64,000 nt of DNA from CAVVJA01 sp963809815 (GTDB lineage Bacteria; Actinomycetota; Actinomycetes; Mycobacteriales; Jatrophihabitantaceae). The position numbers and the translations under genes are program-made. Location of the stretch: positions 62,001 to 126,000 of the forward strand of contig CAWELM010000014.1 of NCBI GenBank assembly GCA_963809815.1. The letters are read 5' to 3'. Shown here piece by piece: positions 34,701-43,484 of the stretch. Numbering within the stretch: the stretch's first letter is position 1; every line of letters starts with the position of its first letter. A model generated the notes under the pieces. That model had not been told where the DNA came from. It saw only the letters and a list, made by a program, of their open reading frames with translations, and searched no databases.

Positions 34701-35629
34701 GGCGCGTCCAGCTGGTCGAGGCGCCGGAGGATCACGCCCTCCCGCAGCGCCCATGGGCACAGGTCAAGTTGGCTGACTCCAATCGCGTCCATCGCCGCCG
34801 CCGCGACGATCGCGCCGGCCAGGGTCTGGTGCGCCCGGGCTGCGCTCACCCCGTCGAGATCGGACAGATCAGCCGACGACATCCGGGAGATCAGTCCCGT
34901 GACCTGCCGCAGCCCGGTCCGGCTGAGCGTGCGCCGCACTAGTGGACCGGCGGACGACGGCGCGGCGCCGGCCAGCCGGGCGAGCGTGCGAAACGTTTTG
35001 CTCGTGCCGACCACTTGATCCGGCGGGCCGGAGGCGAGCAAGGCCTTGGTCGGGCCGGCGAGGGCATCCTCGGTATACGCCCGCAAGGCGGCAACCTCCG
35101 ACTTAGGGGGCGGATCAGCACTGAACCACTCCCGGGTGAGCCGCCCGGCGCCGAGTGGGACAGACAGGGCGACCGCCGGCTGCTCATCCGGCCCGGCCGA
35201 CAACTCCAGCGATCCTCCGCCGATGTCGAGGCAGATCAGCGCGCCCGCGCTCCATCCGAACCAGCGCCGAACTGCCAGGAAGGTCAGCCGGGCCTCGTCC
35301 TCACCGGACAGCACCTGCAGATCGACGCCCGCCTCCGTGCGCACTCGTTCGAGGACCTCGGCCGAGTTCTGCGCGTCCCGCACCGCCGAGGTGGCAAAGG
35401 CGAGCAGGTCGTCGCAATTCAGTTCCTTCGCTTCTCGGACGGCCCCGATAGCCGCTCCGACCATGGCATCGGCGCCCGCGAGGTCGAGGTCGCCGCGTTT
35501 GCGGATGTGCTCCCACAACCGAAGCACGCTCTTTCGGGTGTGCTGCGGGGTGGGTTGTGCGCCGCGATGGGCGTCGACGACAAGCAGATGGACGGTGTTG
35601 GACCCGACGTCCAGAACCCCCAGCCGCAT
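34697..35629 (-). CDS. Ppx/GppA family phosphatase (Rv0496-like)
   Basis: A 310-residue actin-like ATPase-fold phosphatase. RLGVLDVGSNTVHLLVVDA is the phosphate-1 loop, LLAFATSAVRDAQNS follows, VLSGEDEARLTFLAV then ICLDIGGGSLELS is the phosphate-2 loop. Members act on polyphosphate or guanosine pentaphosphate; M. tuberculosis Rv0496 is reported as an exopolyphosphatase. It is near regX3/senX3 and phoU, a phosphate-response neighbourhood. Confidence 0.93.
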   Translation of the reverse strand: MRLGVLDVGSNTVHLLVVDAHRGAQPTPQHTRKSVLRLWEHIRKRGDLDLAGADAMVGAAIGAVREAKELNCDDLLAFATSAVRDAQNSAEVLERVRTEAGVDLQVLSGEDEARLTFLAVRRWFGWSAGALICLDIGGGSLELSAGPDEQPAVALSVPLGAGRLTREWFSADPPPKSEVAALRAYTEDALAGPTKALLASGPPDQVVGTSKTFRTLARLAGAAPSSAGPLVRRTLSRTGLRQVTGLISRMSSADLSDLDGVSAARAHQTLAGAIVAAAAMDAIGVSQLDLCPWALREGVILRRLDQLDAP

Positions 35630-35703
35630 AGCGGAAGCCTATAGATCCGCTCGGATCGCGTCGCCTGCGCGCGAGCCGGGCGACAGTCTTCTAGGCTCGA
35701 TAC

Positions 35704-36561
35704 GTGCCTGAGCGCTTGTCCGATCAATCCCACGAAACCTCGACGCGATTTCGCGGGAGTCCCGGGAAATCTGTGGCGTCCGAGGTTCCGCTCGACTTCG
35801 CGCGGGAATGGATCGAGTTCGTCGATCCCGACGATCCGGACCACCTCATTCGGGCCGACCTCACCTGGCTGTGTTCGCGATGGACGTGCATATTCGGACG
35901 TGGCTGTCACGGGGTCGAAAAGGGCGGCGCCAGCGTCGGCTGTTGTACCCACGGCGCCTTCTTCTCCGACCGGGCCGACGAGAAACGCGTTCGACGAATG
36001 GCCCGCCAACTCACCGCAGCAGATTGGCAGCTGCGCGAGGTGGGAATCACCAAGAACGGCAAGCTGGAGATCTTCGAGGACGACAGCGTCGGTGACGATC
36101 CGAACCGTCGACGCACCAGAATCGTCGATGGCGCATGCATTTTTGCCAACCGGGAGGGATTTGCCGGCGGCCTCGGCTGCGCCCTGCACGCGTTCGCGCT
36201 GCGCACCGGGCGGCATCCGATAGAGACGAAGCCGGAAGTGTGCTGGCAGCTTCCGATACGGCGCTCCCAGGAGTGGGTGGAAAGGGCGGACGGGACGCAG
36301 ATTCTCCAGTCCACGGTTACTGAGTTCGACCGGCGCGGATGGGGCGAAGGTGGTCACGACCTGGCCTGGTACTGCACCAGTTCGCCGGAAGCGCACACCG
36401 GTGGCGAACCGCTCTATGTCTCCTACGCCGCCGAGCTAACGGCGCTCATCGGGGAGAAATGCTACGACGAGCTGGCTCGGCTGTGTGCTGCTCGACTCGA
36501 GCAAGGCCTGCTCGCCGAGCATCCGGCGACGACTGCCGCGCGTCAGAAGTCGAACTTGTAA
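35704..36561 (+). CDS. Conserved Cys-rich protein (Rv0495c-like)
   Basis: A 285-residue protein with a conserved cluster of Cys: TWLCSRWTCIFGRGCHGV, SVGCCTHGAFFS, DGACIFANREGFAGGLGCAL, and ETKPEVCWQLPI, a pattern like DUF3109/YkgJ metal-cluster proteins. It is conserved in actinobacteria next to Ppx and regX3. A metal or Fe-S centre is an inference. Its 3' end overlaps the end of the convergent regX3 gene by 19 nt. Confidence 0.88.
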   Translation: MPERLSDQSHETSTRFRGSPGKSVASEVPLDFAREWIEFVDPDDPDHLIRADLTWLCSRWTCIFGRGCHGVEKGGASVGCCTHGAFFSDRADEKRVRRMARQLTAADWQLREVGITKNGKLEIFEDDSVGDDPNRRRTRIVDGACIFANREGFAGGLGCALHAFALRTGRHPIETKPEVCWQLPIRRSQEWVERADGTQILQSTVTEFDRRGWGEGGHDLAWYCTSSPEAHTGGEPLYVSYAAELTALIGEKCYDELARLCAARLEQGLLAEHPATTAARQKSNL

Positions 36562-37223
36562 CCCAGGCCGCGGACGGTCACCAGATACTTGGGGTTCGCC
36601 GGATCCGGTTCGATCTTGCCCCGAAGCCGCTTGACGTGGACGTCGAGCGTCTTCGTGTCGCCCACGTAGTCGGCCCCCCAGACCCGGTCGATGAGTTGGC
36701 CGCGCGTGAGTACGCGACCAGCGTTGCGCAGCAACAGCTCGAGCAGGTCGAACTCCTTGAGTGGCAGCGACACGGCCCGTCCGTCGACGCTCACTGTGTG
36801 CCGCTCGACGTCCATCCGGACCGGCCCGGCCTCTACGGTGCTGCCGACCAGATCGTCGGCGTCCACTCCGCGGCGCAAGACCGCGCGGATGCGAGCCACC
36901 AATTCCCGCGAAGAGAACGGCTTGGTCACGTAGTCATCGGCACCGAGTTCGAGCCCCACGACTTTGTCGACCTCGCTGTCGCGAGCGGTGACGATGATGA
37001 TCGGGACGCGGGAGCGCTGACGGAGGGCGCGGCACACCTCGGTTCCGGAGAGGCCCGGAAGCATCAGGTCGAGCAGCACCAGGTCGGCGCCATTGCGATC
37101 GAACATGGCCAGCGCGTCGATGCCGCTGCCGGCCACTGCTACCTCGTAGCCCTCCCGGCGGAGCATGTAGGAGAGAGCATCGGAGAAAGACTCCTCATCC
37201 TCGACGACGAGCACCCGGGTCAT
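36543..37223 (-). CDS. regX3: Response regulator RegX3
   Basis: A 226-residue OmpR-family regulator. The receiver is MTRVLVVEDEESFSDALSYM with phospho-Asp in LVLLDLMLPGLSG; the winged helix contains LLELLLRNAGRVLTRGQLID and TLDVHVKRLRGKIEPDP. It is the phosphate-limitation regulator of actinobacteria, paired with SenX3. ATG 37223 shares one base with the senX3 stop. A likely PHO box lies upstream of senX3 at 38545. Confidence 0.95.
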   Translation of the reverse strand: MTRVLVVEDEESFSDALSYMLRREGYEVAVAGSGIDALAMFDRNGADLVLLDLMLPGLSGTEVCRALRQRSRVPIIIVTARDSEVDKVVGLELGADDYVTKPFSSRELVARIRAVLRRGVDADDLVGSTVEAGPVRMDVERHTVSVDGRAVSLPLKEFDLLELLLRNAGRVLTRGQLIDRVWGADYVGDTKTLDVHVKRLRGKIEPDPANPKYLVTVRGLGYKFDF

Positions 37224-38452
37224 CAGGTGACAGTTCCTCTCACCATCGGCGCTGCCGCCCGTGCGGGTAGCGGTGGCGGCCATGACGACGATGCCGTGCC
37301 TATGTGAACGAGTGGTAGCCGAACGGTGAACGTCGAGCCTTCCCCTTCCGAGCTCCAAACGGACACATCACCACCGTGGTTGGTGGCCACGTGCTTGACG
37401 ATTGCCAAGCCGAGACCGGTGCCTCCGGTGGATCGTGACCGAGCCGGGTCGACTCGGTAGAAGCGTTCGAAGACTCGGGCCTGATCGGCCTCGGCAATGC
37501 CAATGCCCTGGTCGCTCACCGAGATCTCGACGGCGGCGTCGTCGTCGCCGTCGGCGACTCGAGCGTGAACGGCCACTCGCGTGCCTGGCGGGCTGTACGT
37601 GATGGCGTTATCGATCAAGTTGCGCACCGCCGTGACGAGCTGGTTCTCGTTGCCCCGCACCCACAGGTCCGCAGGAGTTCGCCGAACAACGGTGATGTCA
37701 CGCCGTTCCGCTACGAGACGGGCCCGATCGCAAGCCTCGGCGATGACGCTTGCAACCTGAACCAGGTTCGACCCCGGCAACGGGTCGGCGCCCTGCAATC
37801 GGGACAGATCAATCAGCTCACCAACGAGCTGGCCGAGGCGGGTGCCCTCGCGTTGCATGCTCTTGGCGAAGCGCGCGACGGCCTCCGGATCGTCGGCGGC
37901 ATCCTGCACCGCTTCCGCCAGCAACGTCAGCGCTCCCACCGGTGTCTTCAGCTCATGGGACACGTTCGCGACGAAGTCGCGCCGCACGGCCTCGAGCCGG
38001 TGCGCTTCCGTGACGTCCTGCAGCAGCAGAGCCACCGACTCGACGCGCGTCGGCTGCGCTTGATCGCGTAACGGGATGGCCGCCGCGGCAACGGCAACCG
38101 GCTCCCGGCCGAGTCGACCGGCCGGCAGCCTGATCTCGGCGTGGGTCGAACGAGCCTCGCGGATCACGGTCCGGATCAACTCGACGAGATCGGGCACCTC
38201 TAAGCGGTTGCCGGAGAGGACACCCATGCGCCGCGCAGCGGGGTTGACCAACCGAAGGCGCTCGTCCCGGTCCAGGACGACGACTCCGGTGCCGAGGGCG
38301 TCGATCACCGCGGCCGACAGGGCCGGAACCGGTGATCCCGGCGGCTGAGGCGTAGCGGCCAGCGGCTGCCGGCGACGCGCCGCGAGGAGATAGCCGAGCG
38401 CGGCTCCGCCACCAAGCGCGACGACGACCGCACAAATCACCAGGACCGGCAC
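37223..38452 (-). CDS. senX3: Sensor histidine kinase SenX3
   Basis: A 409-residue membrane kinase: N-terminal TM (VLVICAVVVALGGGAALGYL), a PAS domain (AVIDALGTGVVVLDRDERLR), HisKA with DFVANVSHELKTPVGAL (His phosphosite), and HATPase motifs NQLVTAVRNLIDNAITYS, DQGIGI, GGTGLGLAIVKHVA. It senses phosphate status with PhoU and the Pst system. GTG 38452 is chosen as the first start that leaves the TM segment at the N-terminus. Coupled to regX3. Confidence 0.93.
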   Translation of the reverse strand: MPVLVICAVVVALGGGAALGYLLAARRRQPLAATPQPPGSPVPALSAAVIDALGTGVVVLDRDERLRLVNPAARRMGVLSGNRLEVPDLVELIRTVIREARSTHAEIRLPAGRLGREPVAVAAAAIPLRDQAQPTRVESVALLLQDVTEAHRLEAVRRDFVANVSHELKTPVGALTLLAEAVQDAADDPEAVARFAKSMQREGTRLGQLVGELIDLSRLQGADPLPGSNLVQVASVIAEACDRARLVAERRDITVVRRTPADLWVRGNENQLVTAVRNLIDNAITYSPPGTRVAVHARVADGDDDAAVEISVSDQGIGIAEADQARVFERFYRVDPARSRSTGGTGLGLAIVKHVATNHGGDVSVWSSEGEGSTFTVRLPLVHIGTASSSWPPPLPARAAAPMVRGTVT

Positions 38453-38544
38453 ACTCAGATGGTAAGCGTGAGCTAGCCCCTGGTCGTGCCGTTGATCAGC
38501 CCGCCGGCCGGAGCGACCGATTTCGGAGCGCCTCGACGCGTGGA

Positions 38545-38573
38545 GTTCACCCGCCGTACGACACTCGTTCATG
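38545..38573. promoter_or_regulatory. Candidate PHO box upstream of senX3 and phoU
   Basis: Three 7-mers spaced exactly 11 bp: GTTCACC (38545), GTACGAC (38556) and GTTCATG (38567). The 11-nt direct-repeat array with GTTCACC cores is the architecture of actinomycete PHO boxes bound by PhoP/RegX3-type regulators. It lies in the divergent gap between senX3 and phoU, so phosphate autoregulation is inferred. Confidence 0.65.
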
Positions 38574-38643
38574 CCGACACAACCAGGATTCGACCCAGGC
38601 AACTAGGCTCTCGGGCGAGGAACCCGAGGGGAATCGACATCAG

Positions 38644-39327
38644 ATGCGCGATATCTACCACGACGAGCTGGACGAGATCGGCCAGACGCTCGAGGCCATG
38701 ACTCAATTGGTCCAAGATGCCATGGAGCGGGCGACCAGGGCGTTGCTCGACGGCGACCTCGCCGGTGCCGAACGCGTCATCTCCGAAGACGCTCACATCG
38801 ACGCGCTGCGGGAAGAGCTCAACGACCGCACCTTCCAGATCATCGCTCGGCAACAGCCAGTGGCCACGGATCTGCGCGTACTGATCGCGTCGACGCACCT
38901 GGTGACCGACCTGGAGCGCATGGGCGACTTGGCGCTGCATGTGGCGAAAGTCGCCCGGATGCGGTTCCCGGAGATTGCGGTGCCCGAGGAGGTTCGGGAC
39001 GTCATTTCGCAAATGGGGTCGGTGGCCCTTTCGCTTGTCGGCAAGGTGACCGCCGTCATCAAAGGCCGCGATGTCGCCCTGGCCCAGGCCATCGAGGCCG
39101 AGGATGACTCGATGGACGCGCTGCACCGCAAGTTGTTCACGCTGCTGCTGTCGCCGAATTGGTCCCATGGGATCGAGTCGGCGATCGATATGACACTGCT
39201 CGGCCGGTACTACGAGCGGTACGCCGACCACGCAGTCGCCATCGCGCGCCACGTCGTGTACATCGTTACTGGCAAGATGCCGGAGCCACTGGGCAGCGGC
39301 GGCGGCTTCACGCAATTCAGCGGCTGA
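38644..39327 (+). CDS. phoU: Phosphate transport system regulator PhoU
   Basis: A 227-residue two-bundle helical protein. It starts MRDIYHDELDEIGQTLEAM; PhoU motifs include ALREELNDRTFQIIARQQP, DLRVLIASTHLVTDLERMGD and YYERYADHAVAIARHVVYIV. It links Pst transport to SenX3/RegX3 signalling. It is divergent from senX3, across the likely PHO box. Confidence 0.96.
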   Translation: MRDIYHDELDEIGQTLEAMTQLVQDAMERATRALLDGDLAGAERVISEDAHIDALREELNDRTFQIIARQQPVATDLRVLIASTHLVTDLERMGDLALHVAKVARMRFPEIAVPEEVRDVISQMGSVALSLVGKVTAVIKGRDVALAQAIEAEDDSMDALHRKLFTLLLSPNWSHGIESAIDMTLLGRYYERYADHAVAIARHVVYIVTGKMPEPLGSGGGFTQFSG

Positions 39328-39351
39328 GCGCCGAGGAACAGGGACACTGCG

Positions 39352-40104
39352 TCAGCCGGTTGACGCCTGTCCTTGCCTGGCGACGGCAGCGATCGCCGCA
39401 ACGGCGGCCTCCGGATCGAGGTACTCGGCCGGCTTCACCGGGCTCAGCGTCCGTTCGTCGAGGTCATATCGCAGCGGAATCCCGGTCGGGACGTTGAGGG
39501 AGACGACGGCCTCATCGGACAGACCGTCGAGGTGCTTGATCAGCGCCCGCAGCGAGTTGCCGTGGGCGGCCACGAGCACCAGGCCGTGCCGGAGATCCGG
39601 AACGATCATGTCGTACCAGTACGGCAACATTCGGACGACGACGTCAGCTAAGCACTCGGTTCTAGGGACGGCGTCGAGCAGGTCCGCGTAGCGCGGGTCA
39701 CCGACCTGGCTGAACGTGTCGTCGTCGGGAAGGGGTGGCGGCGGCACGTCATAGGACCGGCGCCACAGCATGAACTGCTCGTCGCCGAACTCGGCCCGGA
39801 TCGCCGCCTTGTCCTTACCCTGCAACACCCCGTAGTGGCGCTCGTTGAGGCGCCAAGATCGGCGAACCGGAATCCACAGCCGATCGGCAACGTTCAAGGT
39901 GATTTCGGCGGTGCGAATTGCCCGTCGCAGCACAGATGTGTGGATGACGTTTGGCAGCAGGTCGTGCTGTACGAGCAGCTCACCGCCGCGCTCGGCCTCG
40001 GCCACTCCCTTTGGACTGAGGTCGACGTCGACCCATCCGGTGAACAGATTCTGCCGGTTCCAGTCGCTCTCGCCGTGGCGAAGCAACACCAGGGTGGCGG
40101 TCAC
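39352..40104 (-). CDS. gpmA: 2,3-bisphosphoglycerate-dependent phosphoglycerate mutase
   Basis: A 250-residue glycolytic enzyme (3-PG to 2-PG). Catalytic His in LLRHGESDWNRQNLFTG; WRLNERHYGVLQGKDKAAI is the substrate loop; HGNSLRALIKHLDGLSDE is the second His. The conserved neighbour of senX3/regX3 in actinobacteria. Confidence 0.97.
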   Translation of the reverse strand: MTATLVLLRHGESDWNRQNLFTGWVDVDLSPKGVAEAERGGELLVQHDLLPNVIHTSVLRRAIRTAEITLNVADRLWIPVRRSWRLNERHYGVLQGKDKAAIRAEFGDEQFMLWRRSYDVPPPPLPDDDTFSQVGDPRYADLLDAVPRTECLADVVVRMLPYWYDMIVPDLRHGLVLVAAHGNSLRALIKHLDGLSDEAVVSLNVPTGIPLRYDLDERTLSPVKPAEYLDPEAAVAAIAAVARQGQASTG

Positions 40105-40361
40105 TTGGTCAACGCCTCTTCGCCCGAGCGCACATGCACCCCGCGCGTTTTCGCAGGGACCCTGCTCATCGGCCGTTCGTTGCGCTCGTTCCGCTTTTCG
40201 GCGCTGACGCGCCTGCGATGCTCACTCACTCGTATCATCCTGCCAAAGCGTTACGGCGCAATGCCGCGAAGGATGGTGTCGATTGTGAACTCCAGCAGGG
40301 TTTACCCCGGAAACGTATGCAGATACCGCGGCTCGCGCGACGGAATATGCATACTGCGCGA

Positions 40362-40856
40362 CTAGCGGTCGTCGCGTTGGGCGAAGTCAGCGAACGCCGC
40401 CAGGTTGGCTAGCGACTCGCCGCGTTTCACCCGCCAGCGCCACTCACGCTTGATCGACGACCCGAAGCCGAGCTGCAGCAGGGCGTTGAATGCACTGTCG
40501 GCGTATTCGAGGACCGCACCGAGGATCCGGTCGAGTTCGTCCGGCGTGATCGCCGCAAGCGGCACATGACCGGTCAGATACACATCACCCTGGTCGTCGA
40601 TCGACCAGCTCACGGCATACGTGCGCGCATTGTGGCGTAAGAGGTACGCGTACACCTGCTCCCGATTCTCCTCCGGGTGCCGCATCACGAACGCTTCGAC
40701 AGTGAGCGCGTGCTCGCCGACCGTGAGCCAGCAGGCCGTCTTCAGACGGCGATCGCCTGGCAGGGCGGCTACGAAGACCTCCGGGCCCGGCCGCTCGAAC
40801 TCAACGCCGGCGTCGCGCAGTGCCTGTTCGACAACCTCGACTCGCTGCTCGTCCAT
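40362..40856 (-). CDS. YbjN domain-containing protein (Rv0487-like)
   Basis: A 164-residue protein starting MDEQRVEVVEQALRDAG, then FVAALPGDRRLKTACWLTVG, LTVEAFVMRHPEENREQVYA and LDRILGAVLEYADSAFN, the YbjN/T3SS-chaperone-like fold. Predicted to bind protein partners; its role is unknown. It starts 2 nt after the mshA stop, so it is co-transcribed with mshA. Confidence 0.9.
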   Translation of the reverse strand: MDEQRVEVVEQALRDAGVEFERPGPEVFVAALPGDRRLKTACWLTVGEHALTVEAFVMRHPEENREQVYAYLLRHNARTYAVSWSIDDQGDVYLTGHVPLAAITPDELDRILGAVLEYADSAFNALLQLGFGSSIKREWRWRVKRGESLANLAAFADFAQRDDR

Positions 40857-40858
40857 GG

Positions 40859-42121
40859 TCAGTCGCCAACCGCCTCTGGGAGCGTTATCTCGAACGTGTC
40901 GATAGCGCGCTGATACGCACGCAGTAGGCCATCCGTGGTGCGCCGCCAGGAGAATCCCTCGGCGTACCGGCGCGCAGCCAGGCCGAGTTGATGCTGACGG
41001 GCGGAATCGCGAAGGAGGTCGCCGATGACTTTCGCCCATTGATCGGGGTCGTGCCCATCCACGAGCACGCCGGACACGCCGTCGGCAACCGATGTGGGCA
41101 GGCCCCCGACGCGCGCGGCCACGACGGGTGTGCCGCACGCCTCCGATTCGAGTGCCACCAACCCGAACGACTCGTTGTAGCTGGGCACGATGGTCAGGTC
41201 GGAGGCGCGGTAATAGTCGGCGAGCGTGGCGCGATCGACGGGTGGCGCGAACACCACGCGGTCGGCCAATCCGAGCCGCGCCGCCAGATCGGGAAGCCAG
41301 TCCGGATGGGCGAGGCCCGTTCCGCTCGGGGCCCCGAGTACGAGCACCCGGAGGCGGCGGCCAAGGTCCGGATCCGTGTCGCGAAGCAAGGCCGCGGCGC
41401 GCAGTACCAGATCGGGAGCCTTGAGCGGCTGGATGCGGCCAACGAAGGTCACGACCAGGTCCTCCGGCGCGATTCCCAGCCGCTCCCGCGCGCCGGGAGC
41501 CGGCGCGAACGTGACCAGATCCACCCCGGGTGGTACGACCGATATCCGGGACGGATCGGCGCCGTACCAGCGGATCAAGTCCCGCGCCTCTCCCTCGGTG
41601 GAGGCCACCAAACGGTCCGCCTCGGCCACCACCTGCTGCTCGCCCGCGATGCGGGAGAAGGGCTCGGGCGTGTCGTCCTCGGCCAGCGCCGCGTTCTTGA
41701 CCCGCCCGAGGGTGTGCGCGTTGTGGACGAGCGGCACACTCCACCGGTCCCGCGCCAGCCAGCCCACCTGGCCGCTGAGCCAATAGTGCGAGTGGATCAC
41801 GTCATACCAGCCTGGTTCGTGCCGCGCTTCCGCCCGGAGCACGGCGGCGGCAAACGCACACAGTTGGGCAGGCAGATCCTCCTTGCACAGGCCCTCGAAC
41901 GGGCCGGCTGCAACGTGCCGCACGAGGACGCCGGGGTGGGCTTCGACACGCGGCGGCTGGTCACTCGAGGTGGCCCGGGTGAACACCTCGACCGCGATGC
42001 CTGCGTCGGCGAGCCGGCGCGATGTCTCCAGTATGTAAACGTTCATGCCGCCGGCATCACCTCCGCCCGGTGCGTCGAGCGGAGAGGTGTGCACGCTCAG
42101 CATCGCTACGCGACGGATCAC
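40859..42121 (-). CDS. mshA: D-inositol-3-phosphate glycosyltransferase
   Basis: A 420-residue GT4 enzyme, the first step of mycothiol synthesis, joining GlcNAc from UDP-GlcNAc to inositol-3-phosphate. Motifs: RVAMLSVHTSPLDAPGG and GGMNVYILETSRRLA at the N-terminus, HSHYWLSGQVGWLA, and VPSYNESFGLVALESEACG (nucleotide-sugar Glu). Its presence confirms an actinobacterial thiol system. Followed by the YbjN gene. Confidence 0.96.
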   Translation of the reverse strand: MIRRVAMLSVHTSPLDAPGGGDAGGMNVYILETSRRLADAGIAVEVFTRATSSDQPPRVEAHPGVLVRHVAAGPFEGLCKEDLPAQLCAFAAAVLRAEARHEPGWYDVIHSHYWLSGQVGWLARDRWSVPLVHNAHTLGRVKNAALAEDDTPEPFSRIAGEQQVVAEADRLVASTEGEARDLIRWYGADPSRISVVPPGVDLVTFAPAPGARERLGIAPEDLVVTFVGRIQPLKAPDLVLRAAALLRDTDPDLGRRLRVLVLGAPSGTGLAHPDWLPDLAARLGLADRVVFAPPVDRATLADYYRASDLTIVPSYNESFGLVALESEACGTPVVAARVGGLPTSVADGVSGVLVDGHDPDQWAKVIGDLLRDSARQHQLGLAARRYAEGFSWRRTTDGLLRAYQRAIDTFEITLPEAVGD

Positions 42122-42202
42122 GGCCTTCCTTCCGGAAGTAGGAGTCGTTCGCCCCGATCGATCATGCCTGACCGAAGAGGTGTGACGTCGCGGTGCCAGC
42201 GG

Positions 42203-43264
42203 TCAGAAGGTGACGCCTTTGAGATGCGCCTCCGGCCGGAGCCGAATCCCGAACTGGTGTTCGACACCGGCCCGGATCTCCGCGGCCAAGCCCAGCAACT
42301 CGGATGTGGTCGCGCCTCCGCGATTCGTGAGTGCCAGCGCGTGCTTGGTCGAGATCGCCACTTGCCTACTCCCCCGAGCCAGGCCGTAACCCCGTTGGAA
42401 TCCGGAGTTCTCGATCAGCCAGGCCCCTGACAGCTTCACCTGACCGTCGACGGTCCACTGCGGACAGCCACGCGGGGCGAGGCTCGATGCGACAACCGGG
42501 TTCACGAAGAACGAGCCGACGCTCCAGGTGTCGTGATCTGAGGCGTCGAGCAGCATGCCCTTGCTGCGACGGAGCTCGAGCACGACGTCGCGGACCGCGG
42601 CCGACGACGCCGTCCGGCCCGGCTCGATGCCCAGCCGGCGGGCCAGCTCCGCGTATCGCACTGGGACCGAGTCCGGCGATCGGCGCAGCCGGAACGTGAC
42701 CTCGAGTACCACGAAACGGTCGGTGTGCTTGAAGGCGCTCGTCCGGAACGCGAAGCCGCACTGCTCGGGAGCGAACGGGCGAACCACACCGTCGTTTCGG
42801 TCGAGAACCTGCAGCTCGACGATCGAGTCGGCGACCTCGCTGCCGTAGGCGCCGACGTTCTGCACCGGCGTCGCTCCGGTGAGGCCCGGGATACCCGACA
42901 TGGCCGCCAGTCCGGACCAGCCTGAGGCCACCGACTGAGCGACTAGTTCATCCCACACCACGCCGGCTTGGGCGGTCACGCATACCGTGTCGTCCTGCCT
43001 TTGCACGTCAACACCGGTTGACTCGACGAGCACCACCACGCCGTCCCAACCCGCGTCCGCCGCGACCAGGTTGCTGCCTCCGCCGACGATCAAGAGCGGC
43101 TCGCCAGCCGCGTCGGCGCTCCGAACCGCGTCGATGAGTTCGCAGGCGGTCTTTGCGTGCTCGATGCGGCGGATAGGGCCGCCGAGGCGCAGCGTCGTCA
43201 GCTCGTCGAGGCGGGTCAGCACGAACCGCCAGATTACGCCGTACGACTCCATCGGAGTGCTCAA
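42203..43264 (-). CDS. murB: UDP-N-acetylmuramate dehydrogenase
   Basis: A 353-residue FAD enzyme of peptidoglycan synthesis that reduces UDP-GlcNAc-enolpyruvate to UDP-MurNAc. Motifs: TTLRLGGPIRRIE, LLIVGGGSNLVAADAGWDGV, AMSGIPGLTGATPVQNVGAY, and WSVGSFFVNPVVAS (catalytic Ser). Conserved position next to the mshA region. Starts at ATG 43264 or 43252. Confidence 0.96.
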   Translation of the reverse strand: MSTPMESYGVIWRFVLTRLDELTTLRLGGPIRRIEHAKTACELIDAVRSADAAGEPLLIVGGGSNLVAADAGWDGVVVLVESTGVDVQRQDDTVCVTAQAGVVWDELVAQSVASGWSGLAAMSGIPGLTGATPVQNVGAYGSEVADSIVELQVLDRNDGVVRPFAPEQCGFAFRTSAFKHTDRFVVLEVTFRLRRSPDSVPVRYAELARRLGIEPGRTASSAAVRDVVLELRRSKGMLLDASDHDTWSVGSFFVNPVVASSLAPRGCPQWTVDGQVKLSGAWLIENSGFQRGYGLARGSRQVAISTKHALALTNRGGATTSELLGLAAEIRAGVEHQFGIRLRPEAHLKGVTF

Positions 43265-43392
43265 GCCAGCCGCTGCCGTATCGGCCGAGGCCGGCCCTGG
43301 CCGGATTCATGCGTCGCTGCCCCTTAGCTGCCCCGTATCCGCCGGCACCTCGCTCGTTCGCACAACGCAAGGTCTGGAACACTCGGGATGCG

Positions 43393-43465
43393 GGGCCTCT
43401 AGCTCAATAGGCAGAGCTGCGGACTTTTAATCCGTAGGTTGAGGGTTCGAGTCCCTCGGGGCCCA
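43393..43465 (+). tRNA. tRNA-Lys (anticodon TTT)
   Basis: A 73-nt tRNA. Acceptor GGGCCTC pairs with GGGGCCC (one G-U); anticodon stem GCGGA/TCCGT with loop CTTTTAA (anticodon TTT); T arm GAGGG-TTCGAGT-CCCTC. The discriminator is A73 and CCA is not encoded. Its 3' half is the integration target: the sequence from 43420 to 43466 recurs at 51283. Confidence 0.96.
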
Positions 43466-43466
43466 C
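43420..43466. repeat. attL (tRNA-Lys 3' end)
   Basis: The 47 bp at the 3' end of the tRNA-Lys are repeated at 51283-51329 with one mismatch (T at 43456 is A at 51319), the form of an attachment site left by tyrosine recombinase integration that rebuilds the tRNA. Confidence 0.9.
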
Positions 43467-43484
43467 TGGCTGCAGGGCCCGGAT

